This document shows, one piece after another, positions 23,801 to 34,914 of a DNA stretch of 64,000 nucleotides. Made by a program: the position numbers and the translations under genes. Each line of letters starts with the position of its first letter. The stretch's first letter is position 1. The stretch spans positions 25,148,722 to 25,212,721 of the forward strand of contig OX291550.1 in NCBI GenBank assembly GCA_946406115.1. The letters run 5' to 3'. The notes beneath the pieces were generated by a model. That model was not told where the DNA came from. It worked only from the letters and a program-made list of their open reading frames with translations, and made no database searches. This stretch comes from Apoda limacodes (lineage: Eukaryota; Arthropoda; Insecta; Lepidoptera; Limacodidae).

Positions 23801-26800
23801 GTATTTTTTATATATAAATTATATATAATAGGTATATTTAGAATACTGAAATTTAGTGTAGTATTAATATTAATTAATTGTAACTACCCAACCCTATATA
23901 ATATTTCCTTTGGCCATAGGTTGTGTGGCAGAAATCGCTTCTTGGCGATAACACCGCCTATTGTACAGTTTAAGTTTTTTTTTTTTTTGTTAACAATAAA
24001 GAATATTTATTATTATTATTATATAGGGTAAGAATTACTACTATGGAATTTCACAACATGGTATTGCCTTCTCTACTAAGGTACTAAGTGTTAAATAGAG
24101 ATCAAATCAAAAAATCAAATATGCGGCCAATGTATGCGAAAGGTGTCTGTTTCCTGAAGGTGCAGTGCCCAAAGAGAAAGAGTTGCACTGGCCGCACGAT
24201 TGCATTCTCCTCTTTCATATTATTCTACTGTACTGTACTGTACATCTACGGTATTGGGTACATTTTCTTATATGTTGCAGAAATAAATTACAATGTCCTA
24301 CTTCTGCCAGGCATATCGCGACGGCTTACTTTTTTTAAAGCGGCTTTTTTTTAAGGTAAAGCGCGAGAGACTACTTATTAAAATAAATAGAAAAAAAAAC
24401 AAGTTTTGGAACCCCCAATATTCAAATTATGGTTGCTTGGTCGTAATGCGACTGTATTCACCTGATAGTGAACAGTCGGTTTTTACAATCCTTGATTACA
24501 GCAGTCCAGAGTGAGCCCAAAATAAACTATTTTGTCTTATTATTCGTAATTCGTTGACCTTTGCATTCAGTACCTTACGCTGTATATTTGCTCTCTCTCT
24601 GTAGTCAGTGTTGTAGTCATGGCTTGTCAGTAACAATGCTACATGTTCATCATTGACTAGGTCCATATGCTGAGCTTATATTAAAATTTATTATATTTTG
24701 TAACATATTCCAGATGGTATACTAAGGATACAGGGTAAAAAGAAGAAAAAGTATCGCAAAAAGCCACCAAAGCCAGCTAGGCCGAAACCTGGTCAAGTTG
24801 TGATAGCAACAGCGGCTGATGGTACTCCCATATTCTGCTGTCCGGAGTGCCAGATGGCGTATCCAGAGAAGGAGCAACTCGAGATGCATCTTTCAGTGCA
24901 TAAGATTGAGAGGAGGTTTATTTGTGGAATATGTGGGGCCGGGTAAGTTATTTTTTTTATACACGTTTCGTTATAAGAATCAAATTCTAATTGAAGGAGA
25001 CAAGTGTAATTGAAAATACAAATTCCAAAAATGTATAAAACCAATATTCAGCCTGTAATACGTTTTTAGCTTGATAGCAGATTTTGTTGATAAAGATCTT
25101 CCTACTTTACAAAATTTATGTGTAACATTACTTTCCAATCTACAAGTCTACTGCACTCACAGATCCCCCTCTTGAGACATGTGACTTAACTAGAGACGTC
25201 ATATTTGCGAGCCTACAGCGCCTTTGGTGAAGAGGTAGGGTACTGCAAGCTCGGACAACAAACTTCATGTGGACGTTTTTTGGGACTCTTTGATTTAAAA
25301 ATCGTCAAATGAAAATATTTGAATTTCTTTGCACAAAATAGCTAAAAATTCACCAGGCATTAATTATATTACGTAAAATTTAATAAACAAGGAAAGAAAA
25401 ATAAACAAAACTTTTAGGTTAACTTTTGGAAACATTACTTTCGCGCCCATTGTCGTAAGTTATGTGAGCACAATACGGAATGCACGGTAGGTCATGCTGC
25501 TGGTTGACCTAATGTATTTATTGTCCATGTATATACACGTTTTTGACAGTCATTTGGTTTTCTTTTTACAAAATGGCTACATTCAACAGCCCTAACCGTG
25601 TTTTTTGAAATTTCGTGCACAGTGGCCAGCATGTATGATTATATACTTATACTGGTTCGGGCGCGTTCTTAGAACTTGGCGCAATATTTATTACTAAAAA
25701 ATATATTAAAGTGGCGTTGTGATAGCACATCTGTTTGTCACAATTTGTGGATCATGAAAATTTATTTTGAGTGAAGTAAGAAGGTATAAATTTACTTCCT
25801 ATTTTTTTTTCTCTTATTTGGTGATTTTATTACGGTTCCGTACCTAAAAGGTAAAACGGGACCCTATTACTAAGACTCCGCTGTCCGTCCGTACGTCCGT
25901 CTTTCACCAGGCTGTATCTCATGAACCGTGATAGTTAGACAGTTGAAATTTTCACAGATGATGTGTTTTTGTTAGCGCTATAACAAGAAATACTAAAAAA
26001 CAGAATAAAATAAAGGGGGGCTCCCATACAACAAACGTGATTTTTTTTCCGTTTTTATAGATAACGGTATGTTAAAAAATCCTTCGTGCGCGAGTCCGAC
26101 TCGCACTTGGCCAGTTTTGTTTCATCCATTTCGCCCCAAAAGACTCATATTGAGTTTATATCTATAAATTATGTTCAGTTTGAAACGCAAGGAGCACTTG
26201 GAGCGTCACAAACTGGGCCACAATCCGGAGCGTCCGTACGTGTGTGGAGTTTGTCGCAAGGGGTTCAAACGCAGAGAGCATCTCAACCTGCACACCGTCA
26301 TACACTCCGGAGTCAAGACTGAGCTGTGTGGACTATGCGGGAAAGGTACGTACAGTTTAGCATACAGTCAAATGCAGAAAAGGAGGTTTCAAAAAATAAT
26401 ATTTCATAACTTTGACGATTCAAAATAGTTTGTAAAATCATAATTTGAATAAAAAAAAATTTGAATTTGACTGACTTTGAAAATTTTAATTACAGATTCT
26501 TTTAGTCTGCCTTAAAATCTAGCTCATACTTTTGTTTCTCTACCCTCAAATAATGTCTATCCCACTTGTATATTTTACAATTTGTAGTATTTCAGACAGA
26601 ATGATAAACATTGATTTTGGTTGATGATCATAAACGACGTCAAGCCAAGTCAGGGATTTATAGGCTGGAAACACATTCGAGTGGCCACTAGAGGATCAGC
26701 ATAGTAGCATATGACCTAAGCCTCCTTTCAACAACAAAGAAGCCGTGCTCGTCCTGAAAAACTTTAGTTTGTTCCTACAAGTCCCATGACGGACAGGCAA

Positions 26801-28051
26801 ATGTAACTCTATGACTAACTTTTATATATTGTACTTTTTGCAGGTTTTTACCGCAAGGACCACTTACGGAAGCACACGCGGTCGCACGAGGCGCGGCGGC
26901 AACGTGACGAGGCCAATACGGACCGGGCTAATGACGTCAGCGTCACCGTCACAGAGACGCAGCACAATAACACGATACTGCCGGAGATCACAATACATGT
27001 GAGTGCTACTATTTTTATTTGTTGGTAAAAGATGGCCAGTTTCTAGAAAACCTGCATGATTCTTCGTTACTTAAACTCAGTAGCGCAAGTGGCAGTTTGT
27101 TAGATTGTCACATCCTAGGTCCCAAGTTGAATTCCTGAACGGGGCAACCAATATTGTTACAATTTATGAAATGCAAAGTTGTATCGACTCTACTAATGTT
27201 GACTTTTAGTGTTTTGTTTAATCGGTTTTGCTTCGAAATATAACTGCCAAAAACCCATGTCGGGAGAAAGTATTTTGCTCTACTTTTTGACAGCTGTCAA
27301 ATTTGTAAGTCCTTTCTCCTTCTCCTCTTCGTCCTGACTCCTTGAAGAAAAAAAATTATAACCTTGTTTTTTCTTAAAAAAATATTTATTTTCGCATCAT
27401 AAACTCTATATCTTCGTTGACTACGAAAGAATAAAAATAAAATACTCAGGAATATACACACATTGAGCTGTCAAAAAATGACGCAAAAGGCGTTTCGTTT
27501 TTACAAATATTATTGTGCCGCTGGAATTATCAGCTGCGCTTAGACGAAACGAATAGTTGGTAATAAAATGAGGTTTTGCAATTAAATAGCATCACTGCTC
27601 AGAAGAAACGCGTCTATAACATGATACACAAATGGTAGACTTAATGCCCAAAGGCAGTCTCTTAGTCGAGCATTGGTTATTACATCAGTAAACAGTTTTA
27701 TAGTTTGCCAATTATTTTAAAAACTCATCAGGTTAATGACATATCATTGGCTTGTAACGGGCGTTAAGTGTGCGTTCTCTCTTTCATGACGCTGAATGTC
27801 GGACATGTCTAGCCAAATCCGGACACCTGACATCCCTAGCTACAGTACACCTTTTTTTTGTATTCCCTAAACTTATAATAAATCTATCATAATTACTTTA
27901 ACAGGTCCCAACCAGTGCAAATATGAACGTGCCCGTCCAAATAAACATCCCCCAGCACGTAGTGTCTTCCCTAGCGGCGGCCCAACAGCAACACAATACT
28001 CCAGACGACACCCAGACGCAGCTAGACGTATTGTTGGGCCAACACACGTGA
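17759..28051 (+). CDS. ZF-A: four-finger C2H2 zinc-finger protein, 13 coding exons, 561 aa
   Basis: Probable nuclear, sequence-specific DNA-binding transcription regulator. Coding exons: 17759-17802, 18876-19014, 19260-19386, 20636-20743, 20954-21034, 21540-21643, 21831-21974, 22669-22770, 23564-23702, 24714-24942, 26179-26345, 26844-26998, 27905-28051. All junctions have GT/AG and matching phases and give one frame of 562 codons. Residues about 62-300 are rich in Gln, Ser, Thr and Pro (transactivation-like). Residues 338-356 are Lys/Pro-rich (KKKKKYRKKPPKPARPKPG), a likely nuclear localisation signal. Four fingers follow, cysteine/histidine ligands C372/C375/H388/H392, C400/C403/H416/H420, C428/C431/H444/H448, C456/C459/H472/H476. 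The tail contains VPVQINIP. Start chosen because ATG 17759 has an upstream in-frame stop and splices in phase to exon 2; ATG 18892 is the alternative. Paralogue of ZF-B. No named orthologue is claimed. Confidence 0.88.
18876..19014 (+). CDS. ZF-A exon 2
   Basis: Acceptor 'tttttcag', donor 'gtacac', ends in phase 0. Encodes DEDPEMNFTAF to GTTISQ. The MNF at 18892 aligns with the MNF start of ZF-B, so the annotated start in another gene model may be here. Confidence 0.85.
19260..19386 (+). CDS. ZF-A exon 3
   Basis: Acceptor 'tatcacag', donor 'gtagat'; ends in phase 1. Encodes VVGMVGGMGEGVQY through ITLPGAKP, with an ATLQATPQ segment comparable to VQATPLQG in ZF-B exon 4. Confidence 0.85.
19395..19440 (+). 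repeat. simple (ttttattcta)n-type repeat
   Basis: Four to five copies of 'attttattcta'-like units directly after the exon 3 donor. Low complexity only. Confidence 0.7.
20636..20743 (+). CDS. ZF-A exon 4
   Basis: Acceptor 'tttgaag', donor 'gtcagt', phase 1 to phase 1. Gln-rich: LLQAQQQPKYQMQIPIQ. Confidence 0.85.
20954..21034 (+). CDS. ZF-A exon 5
   Basis: Acceptor 'cttccag', donor 'gtacat', phase 1 to phase 1; 81 bp, so skipping it would keep the frame. Encodes GAVLTVAYSPENESGG. Confidence 0.83.
21540..21643 (+). CDS. ZF-A exon 6
   Basis: Acceptor 'attgccag', donor 'gtatgt', ends in phase 0. Gln-rich: LPQEMQLIQQAQTQ and a terminal HALQHQQ. Confidence 0.85.
21684..21757 (+). mobile_element. 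LINE 3' end relic in ZF-A intron 6
   Basis: Contains 'ggtgactgcttaccattagg' and 'cggaccgtta', matching the terminal non-coding end of the main LINE family, and stops at a short A-run. Only about 75 bp survive. Confidence 0.7.
21831..21974 (+). CDS. ZF-A exon 7
   Basis: Acceptor 'ttgttcag', donor 'gtgagt', 48 codons, phase 0 to 0. Contains an Asn-rich run and ends acidic (IIKEEFEENPNDD); IKEEF resembles a sumoylation consensus, a suggestion only. Confidence 0.85.
22345..22640 (+). repeat. two tandem copies of a degraded dispersed repeat
   Basis: Two blocks share 'cacgccgattaccaaattta' (at about 22440 and 22597) followed by 'gcgcgggtgaagtcg', and both begin with a 'gcaggaat' motif. The unit is about 155 bp. 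The 'gcgggtgaagccg' ending is typical of a common lepidopteran repeat. It sits in ZF-A intron 7. Confidence 0.65.
22669..22770 (+). CDS. ZF-A exon 8
   Basis: Acceptor 'ttatgcag', donor 'gtatgc', 34 codons, phase 0 to 0. Encodes DSSTWAINPSQHQDLIKYL, comparable to DSATWQTLGGGVADYL in ZF-B exon 5. Confidence 0.87.
22960..23440 (+). mobile_element. 3' end of a different LINE family
   Basis: Translates in broken frames to a reverse-transcriptase C-terminal tail (ERVQNKFIRFLY; then GMVGYNELKVRRELGLVSYI; later RTLDLFCCDLSEF) and ends in 'aataaataaataaatag'. This is typical of Jockey-like LINE C-termini from Lepidoptera, judged by resemblance. Lies in ZF-A intron 8. Confidence 0.7.
23564..23702 (+). 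CDS. ZF-A exon 9
   Basis: Acceptor 'tcttacag', donor 'gtattt', ends in phase 1. SLPLPLQQFLRLNT is shared in form with LPLPLHHLLKYST of ZF-B; an acidic stretch follows (MEEDKSD). Confidence 0.87.
23905..24028 (+). mobile_element. LINE 3'-tail fragment
   Basis: 'aggttgtgtggcagaaatcg' and 'gcgataacaccgcctattgt' followed by 'caataaagaatatttattat' and a (tta)n run match the non-coding 3' tail of a common lepidopteran LINE. No coding part remains. In ZF-A intron 9. Confidence 0.6.
24714..24942 (+). CDS. ZF-A exon 10 (nuclear localisation stretch, finger 1, start of finger 2)
   Basis: Acceptor 'attccag', donor 'gtaagt', phase 1 to phase 2. Encodes the Lys/Pro-rich basic stretch, finger 1 (CPECQMAYPEKEQLEMHLSVH split here as ligands C,C,H,H) and the first half of finger 2, so the following intron interrupts a finger. 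Confidence 0.9.
25833..26120 (+). repeat. dispersed 'ggttccgtacc ... gcacttggcc' repeat
   Basis: A nearly complete copy, from 'acggttccgtacctaaaagg' through 'tgtatctcatgaaccgtgat' to 'gagtccgactcgcacttggc'. The same unit recurs at 56978-57405 and as a tail at 1022-1067. Widespread in Lepidoptera; its class is unresolved. In ZF-A intron 10. Confidence 0.8.
26179..26345 (+). CDS. ZF-A exon 11 (end of finger 2, finger 3, start of finger 4)
   Basis: Acceptor 'atgttcag', donor 'gtacgt', phase 2 to phase 1. KRKEHLERH completes finger 2; finger 3 has KRREHLNLH; the HNPERPYVC and HSGVKTELC linkers connect the fingers. The preceding intron carries a dispersed repeat that ends only about 60 bp before the acceptor. 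Confidence 0.9.
26844..26998 (+). CDS. ZF-A exon 12 (end of finger 4)
   Basis: Acceptor 'tttgcag', donor 'gtgagt', ends in phase 0. Begins with FYRKDHLRKHTRSH, identical to ZF-B's last finger, and continues into a charged then Thr-rich linker (VSVTVTETQ). Confidence 0.9.
27905..28051 (+). CDS. ZF-A exon 13 (C-terminus)
   Basis: Acceptor 'tttaacag', phase 0, stop TGA at 28049-28051. Encodes VPTSANMNVPVQINIPQ, a Gln-rich stretch, and ends TQLDVLLGQHT. The NM..VP.QI..P.Q pattern recurs in the - strand exon at 63116-63256. Confidence 0.88.
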   Translation, partial: VPTSANMNVPVQINIPQHVVSSLAAAQQQHNTPDDTQTQLDVLLGQHT

Positions 28052-28145
28052 CCTTGCGGATAGGCCGTGTGGACGTAAAGCCGACCTTAGTGATGTAAAT
28101 TGATCTGGAGGAAGTGTTTGTGCTTTGACTTGTAAAAATACCCAG

Positions 28146-28151
28146 AATAAA
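28146..28151 (+). terminator. poly(A) signal of ZF-A (AATAAA)
   Basis: AATAAA 95 bp after the ZF-A stop codon. Further AT-rich sequence follows, so longer 3'UTR forms cannot be excluded. Confidence 0.6.
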
Positions 28152-31100
28152 TCATGATCTTTCAAGTTCGTAAAAGTAAAAAGTGGTCAAGTGGAGGGTA
28201 TAAATTCTTGTGTAGGTATTTTTTATTGTTATTTGCAGCTACATTGTTTGATACATAATGTTTCAATTTTTTAAAAGCTATTGCTTTTACTCTTTAAATC
28301 GATACTTAACCAAAATGTTTTGCGTTCTACTAAGGAATATCATCACACACTGGTACCAGACCTGCATGTTGTGTGAATTTTAAAACCGGTCAAAAAAACC
28401 TTGCAATCGTGTTAACCTTTGCATGTAGGTACTGCTATAACAAAATTAAAACAATATTAATTTTAATTATCATCATTTCATAATGTGAATTAGTCATCTT
28501 TTTTTTATAATTCAAATTACCTACACAGCGGATTTAATCAAGATTTATTGAACTTGTCAAATACTACATCGGAACTAAAATTAGTGTCGTCACAACACAT
28601 GACTAACTAACTTCATGGTTAGTTAAGACTAAAAAGTGATAGTTCTTCATTGTGTGTAAGGTTCTTCTAATCAAATAATCAAAGAATACATAAGTTAAGA
28701 GACATGACACATGTTTTCAACATTGCTAAACATGAGAGTAATATCTGCCCTTATTTTTGTTGTATTTCATTTAGGTTTTTTTGGCCAACAAACTCCAAGT
28801 GAGTTTACTATCTCCAAAGTGAACACTACTTTAATTCGCCTAATGCATGCTAAAGAAACAAAGTAGAAGTTACAAAGTGGAAAATCGAGTTGTAGTGCTC
28901 ATTTATGTAAATAATTTGTTTTATATATTAAGATAAGTTTGTAATGATTAATTTTTAAGATAATTTGTAAAGCATGAACTTTTGTAAGTTTTTTTGTCAT
29001 ATTTTGTTTGTTTTAGAAAATTAATTGAGAAAAATCTCTCTTGCTAATAAAAATCATGAATTTTTGCTGCTTTGTGTATATTTTTGTCACTTTGGTATTT
29101 TTTTATTGATTAAAGAGATTAAAAGATTTGTTTTTAAACAACATTATTCAAAAACATCACAGTTTTGAATTTTACACAGTTATTATTTTCAAATAACAAC
29201 CGTGTAAAATTAATCAATTAGAAAATGTTATTTATAAGTTGAGAAGATAAAAAGTAGACATATCACAGTAAATGTAATTAAAATATTTAGCTGATTTTTT
29301 TTTTATGATGCAGTACATTTTATATGATATCAAGAGAAACAAGCCAATTTAAGGTATAAATATAACCATGACAATAAATTTATAATCATGAAAAGAACGA
29401 CTGCAAATAAACGATTTTTTATTAGTGCAAAGTTGACATTTGCAAGTAGACTAAAAGTGGAACCACTTAATAAAATTAAATTCAGTCATACAAATCGTTT
29501 TGAACTTAAATAAATATTTAACCTAAAGTATCATCTTGCCTTAGTGTCAAATATAACTTATCTATGTTAATATCAGTTGACATTTTTGTAATATAAGAAC
29601 CAATAAATGTTTTCCCAGTTTATTTTCATATTTAAATATTTGGCTTTTATTTACAGGTATCTTTAAAAAATACAGTTTATTCAAACGATAAAATAATATG
29701 GATAATATTTCCATTGTGATATTACTAATTGTTTTAAGAGTAAACCATTTCATTATGCAAAACTTTGTAATACTGTATGAAACATGTTACTTAATTTTTG
29801 TTTTGTAATGACTTAAAGGTACAATCCTTTTAATACTTCTTTACACTGTGTACCATTGGAAGGAATTATTCCAAGCAAGAGAATACGGAAATAGGTATTT
29901 GAAAAACATTTGCTGTTATGCTAGAACCCTGGCCAAGATGCCAATGTGCGATAGGGACAACTGCGCCTTGAATTGATTTACTTAGTAACAGTTTCAAAGT
30001 TGGGGTAGCGTATTCCCGTCTTGCTTTTCAAAATCTCAACCATATGTAGTAAAATTACTTCACCTAAAAGGTTTTTTGTCTGGATGTTTTGTTTTTTAAA
30101 AAATAAGATTACATATTCGTTCAGCTCAACGTCTGGAGATGTCGTACAAAAGGCAAGTTTTAGTACTTTTGCAGGGCTCCCGTATTTATGAATGGCATGC
30201 AATGAGGAATGGCATATATCAAAAAAGAAAAACATACAGACAAAGCGATTGTTTATATCTATCAAATATGAAAAATTATATCTCTAATTTCAAAATCCAG
30301 GAACACAGGGGAATACGTTTGAATGAGAAAAAATAGCGGGATATTTTCTCTCACGTTATATAAATATTAACATATTTTTTTTTATTTTGGTTATTACTGA
30401 AAGTAAAATGATCTGAAGAAGATAGAAAGATAAGAAGGTTTTAAAGAGAAAGTTATAACATCCGGTTAACCATTTTGTTAATGATATTAAGAATTAGCCA
30501 AACACTTCACAATGCGATATTATTATTTAAGCTTTAATATAGATGTAAATTTTGGTTCGAATTATATTTTTGTACCATAGATTAGATAGCTTCGTAGTAC
30601 ATTGTCTCTGTGTTGTTTTTTTTTACAAATAATATGGATAGATTGTATTTAACAAGTATGTTAATTATTAAGCTTATATAAAAGGTTTAAAGATTTTCCT
30701 ATTTAAGACATAGTGTAACTTGAACATAATCATGTATCGTCGTTTTACGGCCTAAACTGTATGAAATTTTTAGATTAGGTCATACTCAACTGGACTAGGT
30801 GGGTGGGGTAACGGTCAAAAGTGTCATAGTTTTTTGGGGACCCCATTTCTGCTAAACCTTCTTTAGTATTGGAGTTAAGAGTGGCATTTACAATGTCTGG
30901 AAGCGGTATTTTGGTAATTCTGTAAGCCATCTGTAAGAAATTAACCAGGTTGCAATTATACAGGTCGATTAAATTTATTGACAATTTTAAAATACCCTCA
31001 GGCCGGATATAACGCCCAAAATTCCTGAAAACAAACATTTTTGTATAAAAATTACTAAATTTATATTTATTTTTTGGCAGAAGAAATGGCCCACACAAAG

Positions 31101-31560
31101 CTGTTCAGGGTTCAGTATGACTAAGATTTTCATGCAGTTCGGGCCGTAAAATGATACGTGATTTTGGTCGTGGTCTCTAAGTCAAAATTTTAAGTAATAG
31201 AGTGCAGAAGTTGAAGGATTTATTTCCCAAAACAGTGTTACAAAAAAAAGGAAGCAAAAATAAAAATCCTACTTTGAACAAGTAGTTTTTTTTTTACCGG
31301 ACTAAAGTACGTATGTTTTTACGTTTGTAAGGATTTGTGTTATATCTTATTAAAGAACGCGATAATTAGATTTCATTCGGATCTATCGAGCAGATCCAAT
31401 GATATCCTTTCCAAAACAATTATTAAGAAATAGTTAATATAAAACTGAAACTATGTAGCTTCGATCTTATCTTTTTCCTTTTTGAGCAAATATGTGTTAC
31501 ATCATTTATTTGAGATAGAGAAATAAAATATGAGATAACATTATAGTTCTATGGTGCGTT
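28152..31560. other. AT-rich intergenic, no supported gene
   Basis: Possible extended 3'UTR of ZF-A at the start. Two - strand open frames (29978-30265, 95 codons; 30775-31098, 107 codons) show no motif that I recognise and no clear splice partners; they may be repeat remnants. Nothing else is supported. Confidence 0.4.
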
Positions 31561-31569
31561 GATTCCAAA

Positions 31570-31950
31570 ACTGATGTGCGTAAGTGAATGTTGAGTATTG
31601 CAAACAACGCATACAAGAAGGTTTCATTTCTTTGGAAATGAGAGCATTGATAAGTATATTTGGCGACCTTAACAATATAAAAAATAGTGTGATATGGGAG
31701 CGTTATGGTGTGAAATATATAGTGACAAAAGTTAAGAAAGGTATTTTAAAGGTGAGGTCATTAGACTTAGACCTCGTATAAGTAGTATAAGTAATATAAC
31801 GTATCTCGGATCAAATTAAGTTCGTTCTCAGAAAAGGCTAGGTCAAGCGTGCTCTAGACCGTCAAACGTGGATTGGAGGAAGCAAAAGAAGTGTGCTATG
31901 ATCGTAACAATTGGGAGTTTTGGTCACTGCATATCCCTTCAGTAAACAAA
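31570..31950 (+). mobile_element. RTE/LINE C-terminal fragment
   Basis: The open frame at 31584-31781 reads FISLEMRALISIFGDLNN, NSVIWERYGVKYIVTKVKKG, the pattern of a LINE C-terminal region (usually ...EMRxLRRIxG...RNSVIWERCG...). After frame breaks, EEAKEVCYDRNNW at about 31877-31915 matches its last conserved block. No RT core is present. Confidence 0.65.
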
Positions 31951-32314
31951 CATTATGTTTTGTTCATATCTATGTATAATACTGCATGTGAATTTAATGT
32001 GTAACTAAAAAAATACAATAAAATATGATTCTACTGGCTGTATAAATACAATCTCTTATTATATGCGTGTATTTTTATGTTTAAGAACACTCAGCAATAA
32101 GGTGCTCTAATGTATGTATATTTTTTTTTGAGTCAAAATTAAGCAGCTGATGTGTTGAATGTTGTGTGCATGTTGGTACTTACTTAGTTTTTAAATCTCT
32201 TAGCTTGTTGCATCACAAGTGAAACTGCCTGCATTAATGTGTTTAATGATAACAGAGCTCTGAATTTAGCTGGCGTTCTTGACTAAATTGTTATAGGTCA
32301 AAAATAACGAGTGC

Positions 32315-32442
32315 AGTGCATGAAACTTTTCTGACCTGACCTTGGGTGTTTGGTCTCTAGTGTCGTTGTGAGTTCAAACCATTTTTATATGGAAAATGTA
32401 GTTTTGATTTTTGACCACTGGATCAGAAAAGTTTGTTGCACT
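32315..32442 (+). mobile_element. short inverted-repeat element (MITE), copy 1
   Basis: About 128 bp bounded by 'agtgcatgaaacttttctga' and 'tcagaaaagtttgttgcact', imperfect inverted ends. The interior matches 55818-55948 in the same orientation ('gaccttgggtgt', 'ctagtgtcgttg', 'tgtagttttgatttttga'). Confidence 0.75.
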
Positions 32443-32530
32443 ATAATTTTTATTTTTTTATTCTTCCATTTTCTTGTGAACACCATAGAAATAGATATAC
32501 TATATACTGTGCTATGGACTGCGCAATAGC

Positions 32531-32859
32531 CTTAAAAGGATACACTTCGCGGCGCCTCGCAGCGGGCTTCATACAAACGAATTTCTCACTTATATTTGAC
32601 ACTTGTTAATCAAACACCACACATTTTGAAGACATGCAGTGTGCCAGTGGGATTCTAGTTTTTCATACAAATGGTTTTAAAAAGATTTCTAGTTAATAGA
32701 ACGTTTTACAAGATTTTGGAAAAACCACAGACCTAGGTATTCGGCTTCGGATTATGACTAAGAAATTTCACAGTGATTGATCAGTAAATGTCAAAAACAA
32801 ATGAGAAATTAGTTTGTATGGAGCCCGCTGCGAGGCGCCGCGAAGTGTATCCTCTTAAG
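32531..32859. mobile_element. foldback element with about 75-bp terminal inverted repeats
   Basis: Left arm 'ggatacacttcgcggcgcct' onward (32539-32610) and right arm (about 32775-32851) are near-perfect reverse complements, including the GC-rich core 'cggcgcctcgcagcgggct'. About 165 bp separate the arms, and no transposase is encoded. A non-autonomous DNA transposon is the simplest reading. The ORFs called across the arms are side effects of the palindrome. Confidence 0.75.
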
Positions 32860-34704
32860 CAGTTGACCTCTCTGTACAAAGTGAAAGGCAACTTTGTGCC
32901 AAATTCAGCGCAAGTGTCTGTCAAAAGACAACTACTGAAATTACGAGCGGTTGCCTCTTTCACTGACTGTCCGTATACTTAATGATTGGGTAGAAAGTGC
33001 TCAGTCTATTGTTCCTGTGTCTCAGTCTATGGTGTGAACAAAGAAGTGCTAGTATAAGAATTGGCATTATTAAATGACAAGAAATTTTGATTAACCTATA
33101 AATGTACATCAGTAGTGCTATTAGACCACCTTTTGGCTTATATAAATTTGATATTGTCTAGGGTTGAGTATGGACTTACGTAATAAAATTATATTGATTA
33201 GACTTCGTATATTTTTAAGCGACAATTAAAATTATTCTTAACTAAAGCTGAAGAAATAAAATTGACCCGGCAGAAACTAGGTGCCGCTGAATAGAGAAAA
33301 GAAATTTTGTCATCTAAAAATCGTGGCAAAAAAATGGACGCCATACCTATTGGATTCACCATCTTGAATTTTTAAAAAAATTATTAAAATGCACTTAGTA
33401 ACTTTGTGCTAAAATCGGCGCTATATTGGATCCGCCAGCTTGGATTTTAAAACGGATTTGATTTTGTTTTAATAAATGGGGAATAAAAAACGTAAAGAAA
33501 ACACAACTTCAGCAATTTTGATGTCATTCCCAGTATAGTAACTTCTTGAGGTGAATCCAAGAGATGCAAGAAATATCCATAACATTTTGCAGCTTAAAAG
33601 CGTTATAATGATTTTTTTGTTAATTTTATAAATTTATTTAATTTAATATTTTTTTTTATTTATAATTCACTGGTATTTTATGTACTATTTAGCGACGCAA
33701 AATGACGACTTTCAACTTTACCGGGCGATAATTACTCGGCTGGTTTGGAACATAACCTTAGTTTTTATGCTATGTAAGAAGTTTTTAACAATCTTAAGTT
33801 ACAAGACGTGGCATTAGAAAATATTAAAAAAAATGTATGCTTAGCTAGCATATAATTTCACGATCTATAGCACTACCTGTTACTTTAATTTCCAAATCGT
33901 CAAGTACAGAACGTCATTGTTTTATATATTATATTATATATATTATAGTCTCAAGTATTATAAAATTAAGAATAGTTATGTAATTCAAGATGGCTAAAAA
34001 AATGTATTTTGGATTTGTACACATTTTGTATCAAATGTCTTAGGTACTTTTAATATTTATTAAGAAAAAGTGTAATAATGCAAAATAAATCACTGATTTT
34101 TAAATGTTTTCCATTAATCTGTTATTAAATATTCTTGATACACTTTATGGGGTTAAAATAAACAAAGTTTAGAGGTTTTTAACCAAATGGAACTTAATTT
34201 TTGTTTAGAATAAAATGTAGCTTATAATATATTACGTATAGTATTTTTATACTGCTTACTTTTATACGCGGGCTCGCGGGTCTTGGCGCCGTTTCAGCCA
34301 CACTGTCAGCGCTCGAGGTACTGGCGTGTAAGACGTAATAAAACATTGGACAGTTATTATAATGGATAAAGAAGACATTTTAGTAATGGAAAATTCATAC
34401 CTTCAATGGAAAATGAGTTATGTGAAATCTGGAATACATATAAGAATAATTCAACACGATTTATTCTGATTTAGGGTTGCATCCTGACAATTTTTATAAT
34501 TATACAAGAATGTCTATAAGTTCCTTAGATAACATTTTAAATAAAATAGGCAAAAGATTATTATATCAATTCTTCCGTATTTATTTTCATTTTTGAGACG
34601 TCTAGATAAAAAATGGTTTATTTCACCCGCCAGCAATGAGCGTTTACTTAGTATACATGCCGGCACGTACGACGAGCTATCACCTTAAATGCGCAGAATT
34701 CATT
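32860..34704. other. AT-rich intergenic with a small GC-rich block
   Basis: No supported gene. At 34265-34330 a GC-rich block ('cgcgggctcgcgggtcttgg') precedes an ATG at 34362 that opens a 35-codon frame (MDKEDILVMENSYLQWKMS). It could be a first exon or promoter, but no partner exon is found. Confidence 0.35.
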
Positions 34705-34912
34705 CTTTAGTTTTTTTTTTAAATAAATATAAGTATTTTCAATAAATATATTTTTTGGACAATACGCACAGCGCCGTCTGGCCCCAAAGTAAGCAAAGCT
34801 TGTGTTTTGGATACCAGACAACCGATACAAATACATATATTTTACTTTTTTTTTGTAAATACATACGTATTCTACAGAAATACACCCAGACTCAAAACAA
34901 ACACAAATGTTG
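34705..34912 (-). mobile_element. SINE body, truncated
   Basis: Shares with 36262-36535 the phrases 'agcgccgtctggccc'/'agcgtcgtctggccc', 'gtaagcaaa', 'acaaatacatata' and 'cccagactcaaaacaa', in the same orientation. The tRNA-like head is missing. Confidence 0.65.
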
Positions 34913-34914
34913 AA

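Noticed and set aside
26086..26322. Open frame overlapping ZF-A exon 11 in another phase
   Set aside because: Shadow of the zinc-finger exon and of the dispersed repeat next to it.
29978..30265. 95-codon - strand open frame
   Set aside because: Low-complexity, Phe/Lys-rich composition and no motif; probably chance.
30775..31098. 107-codon - strand open frame
   Set aside because: No recognisable motif, no good splice context and no similarity to the other genes here; too weak for a gene call in AT-rich DNA.
32781..32982. Overlapping open frames on both strands
   Set aside because: They fall on the inverted arm of the foldback element, where mirror-image frames arise from the palindrome.
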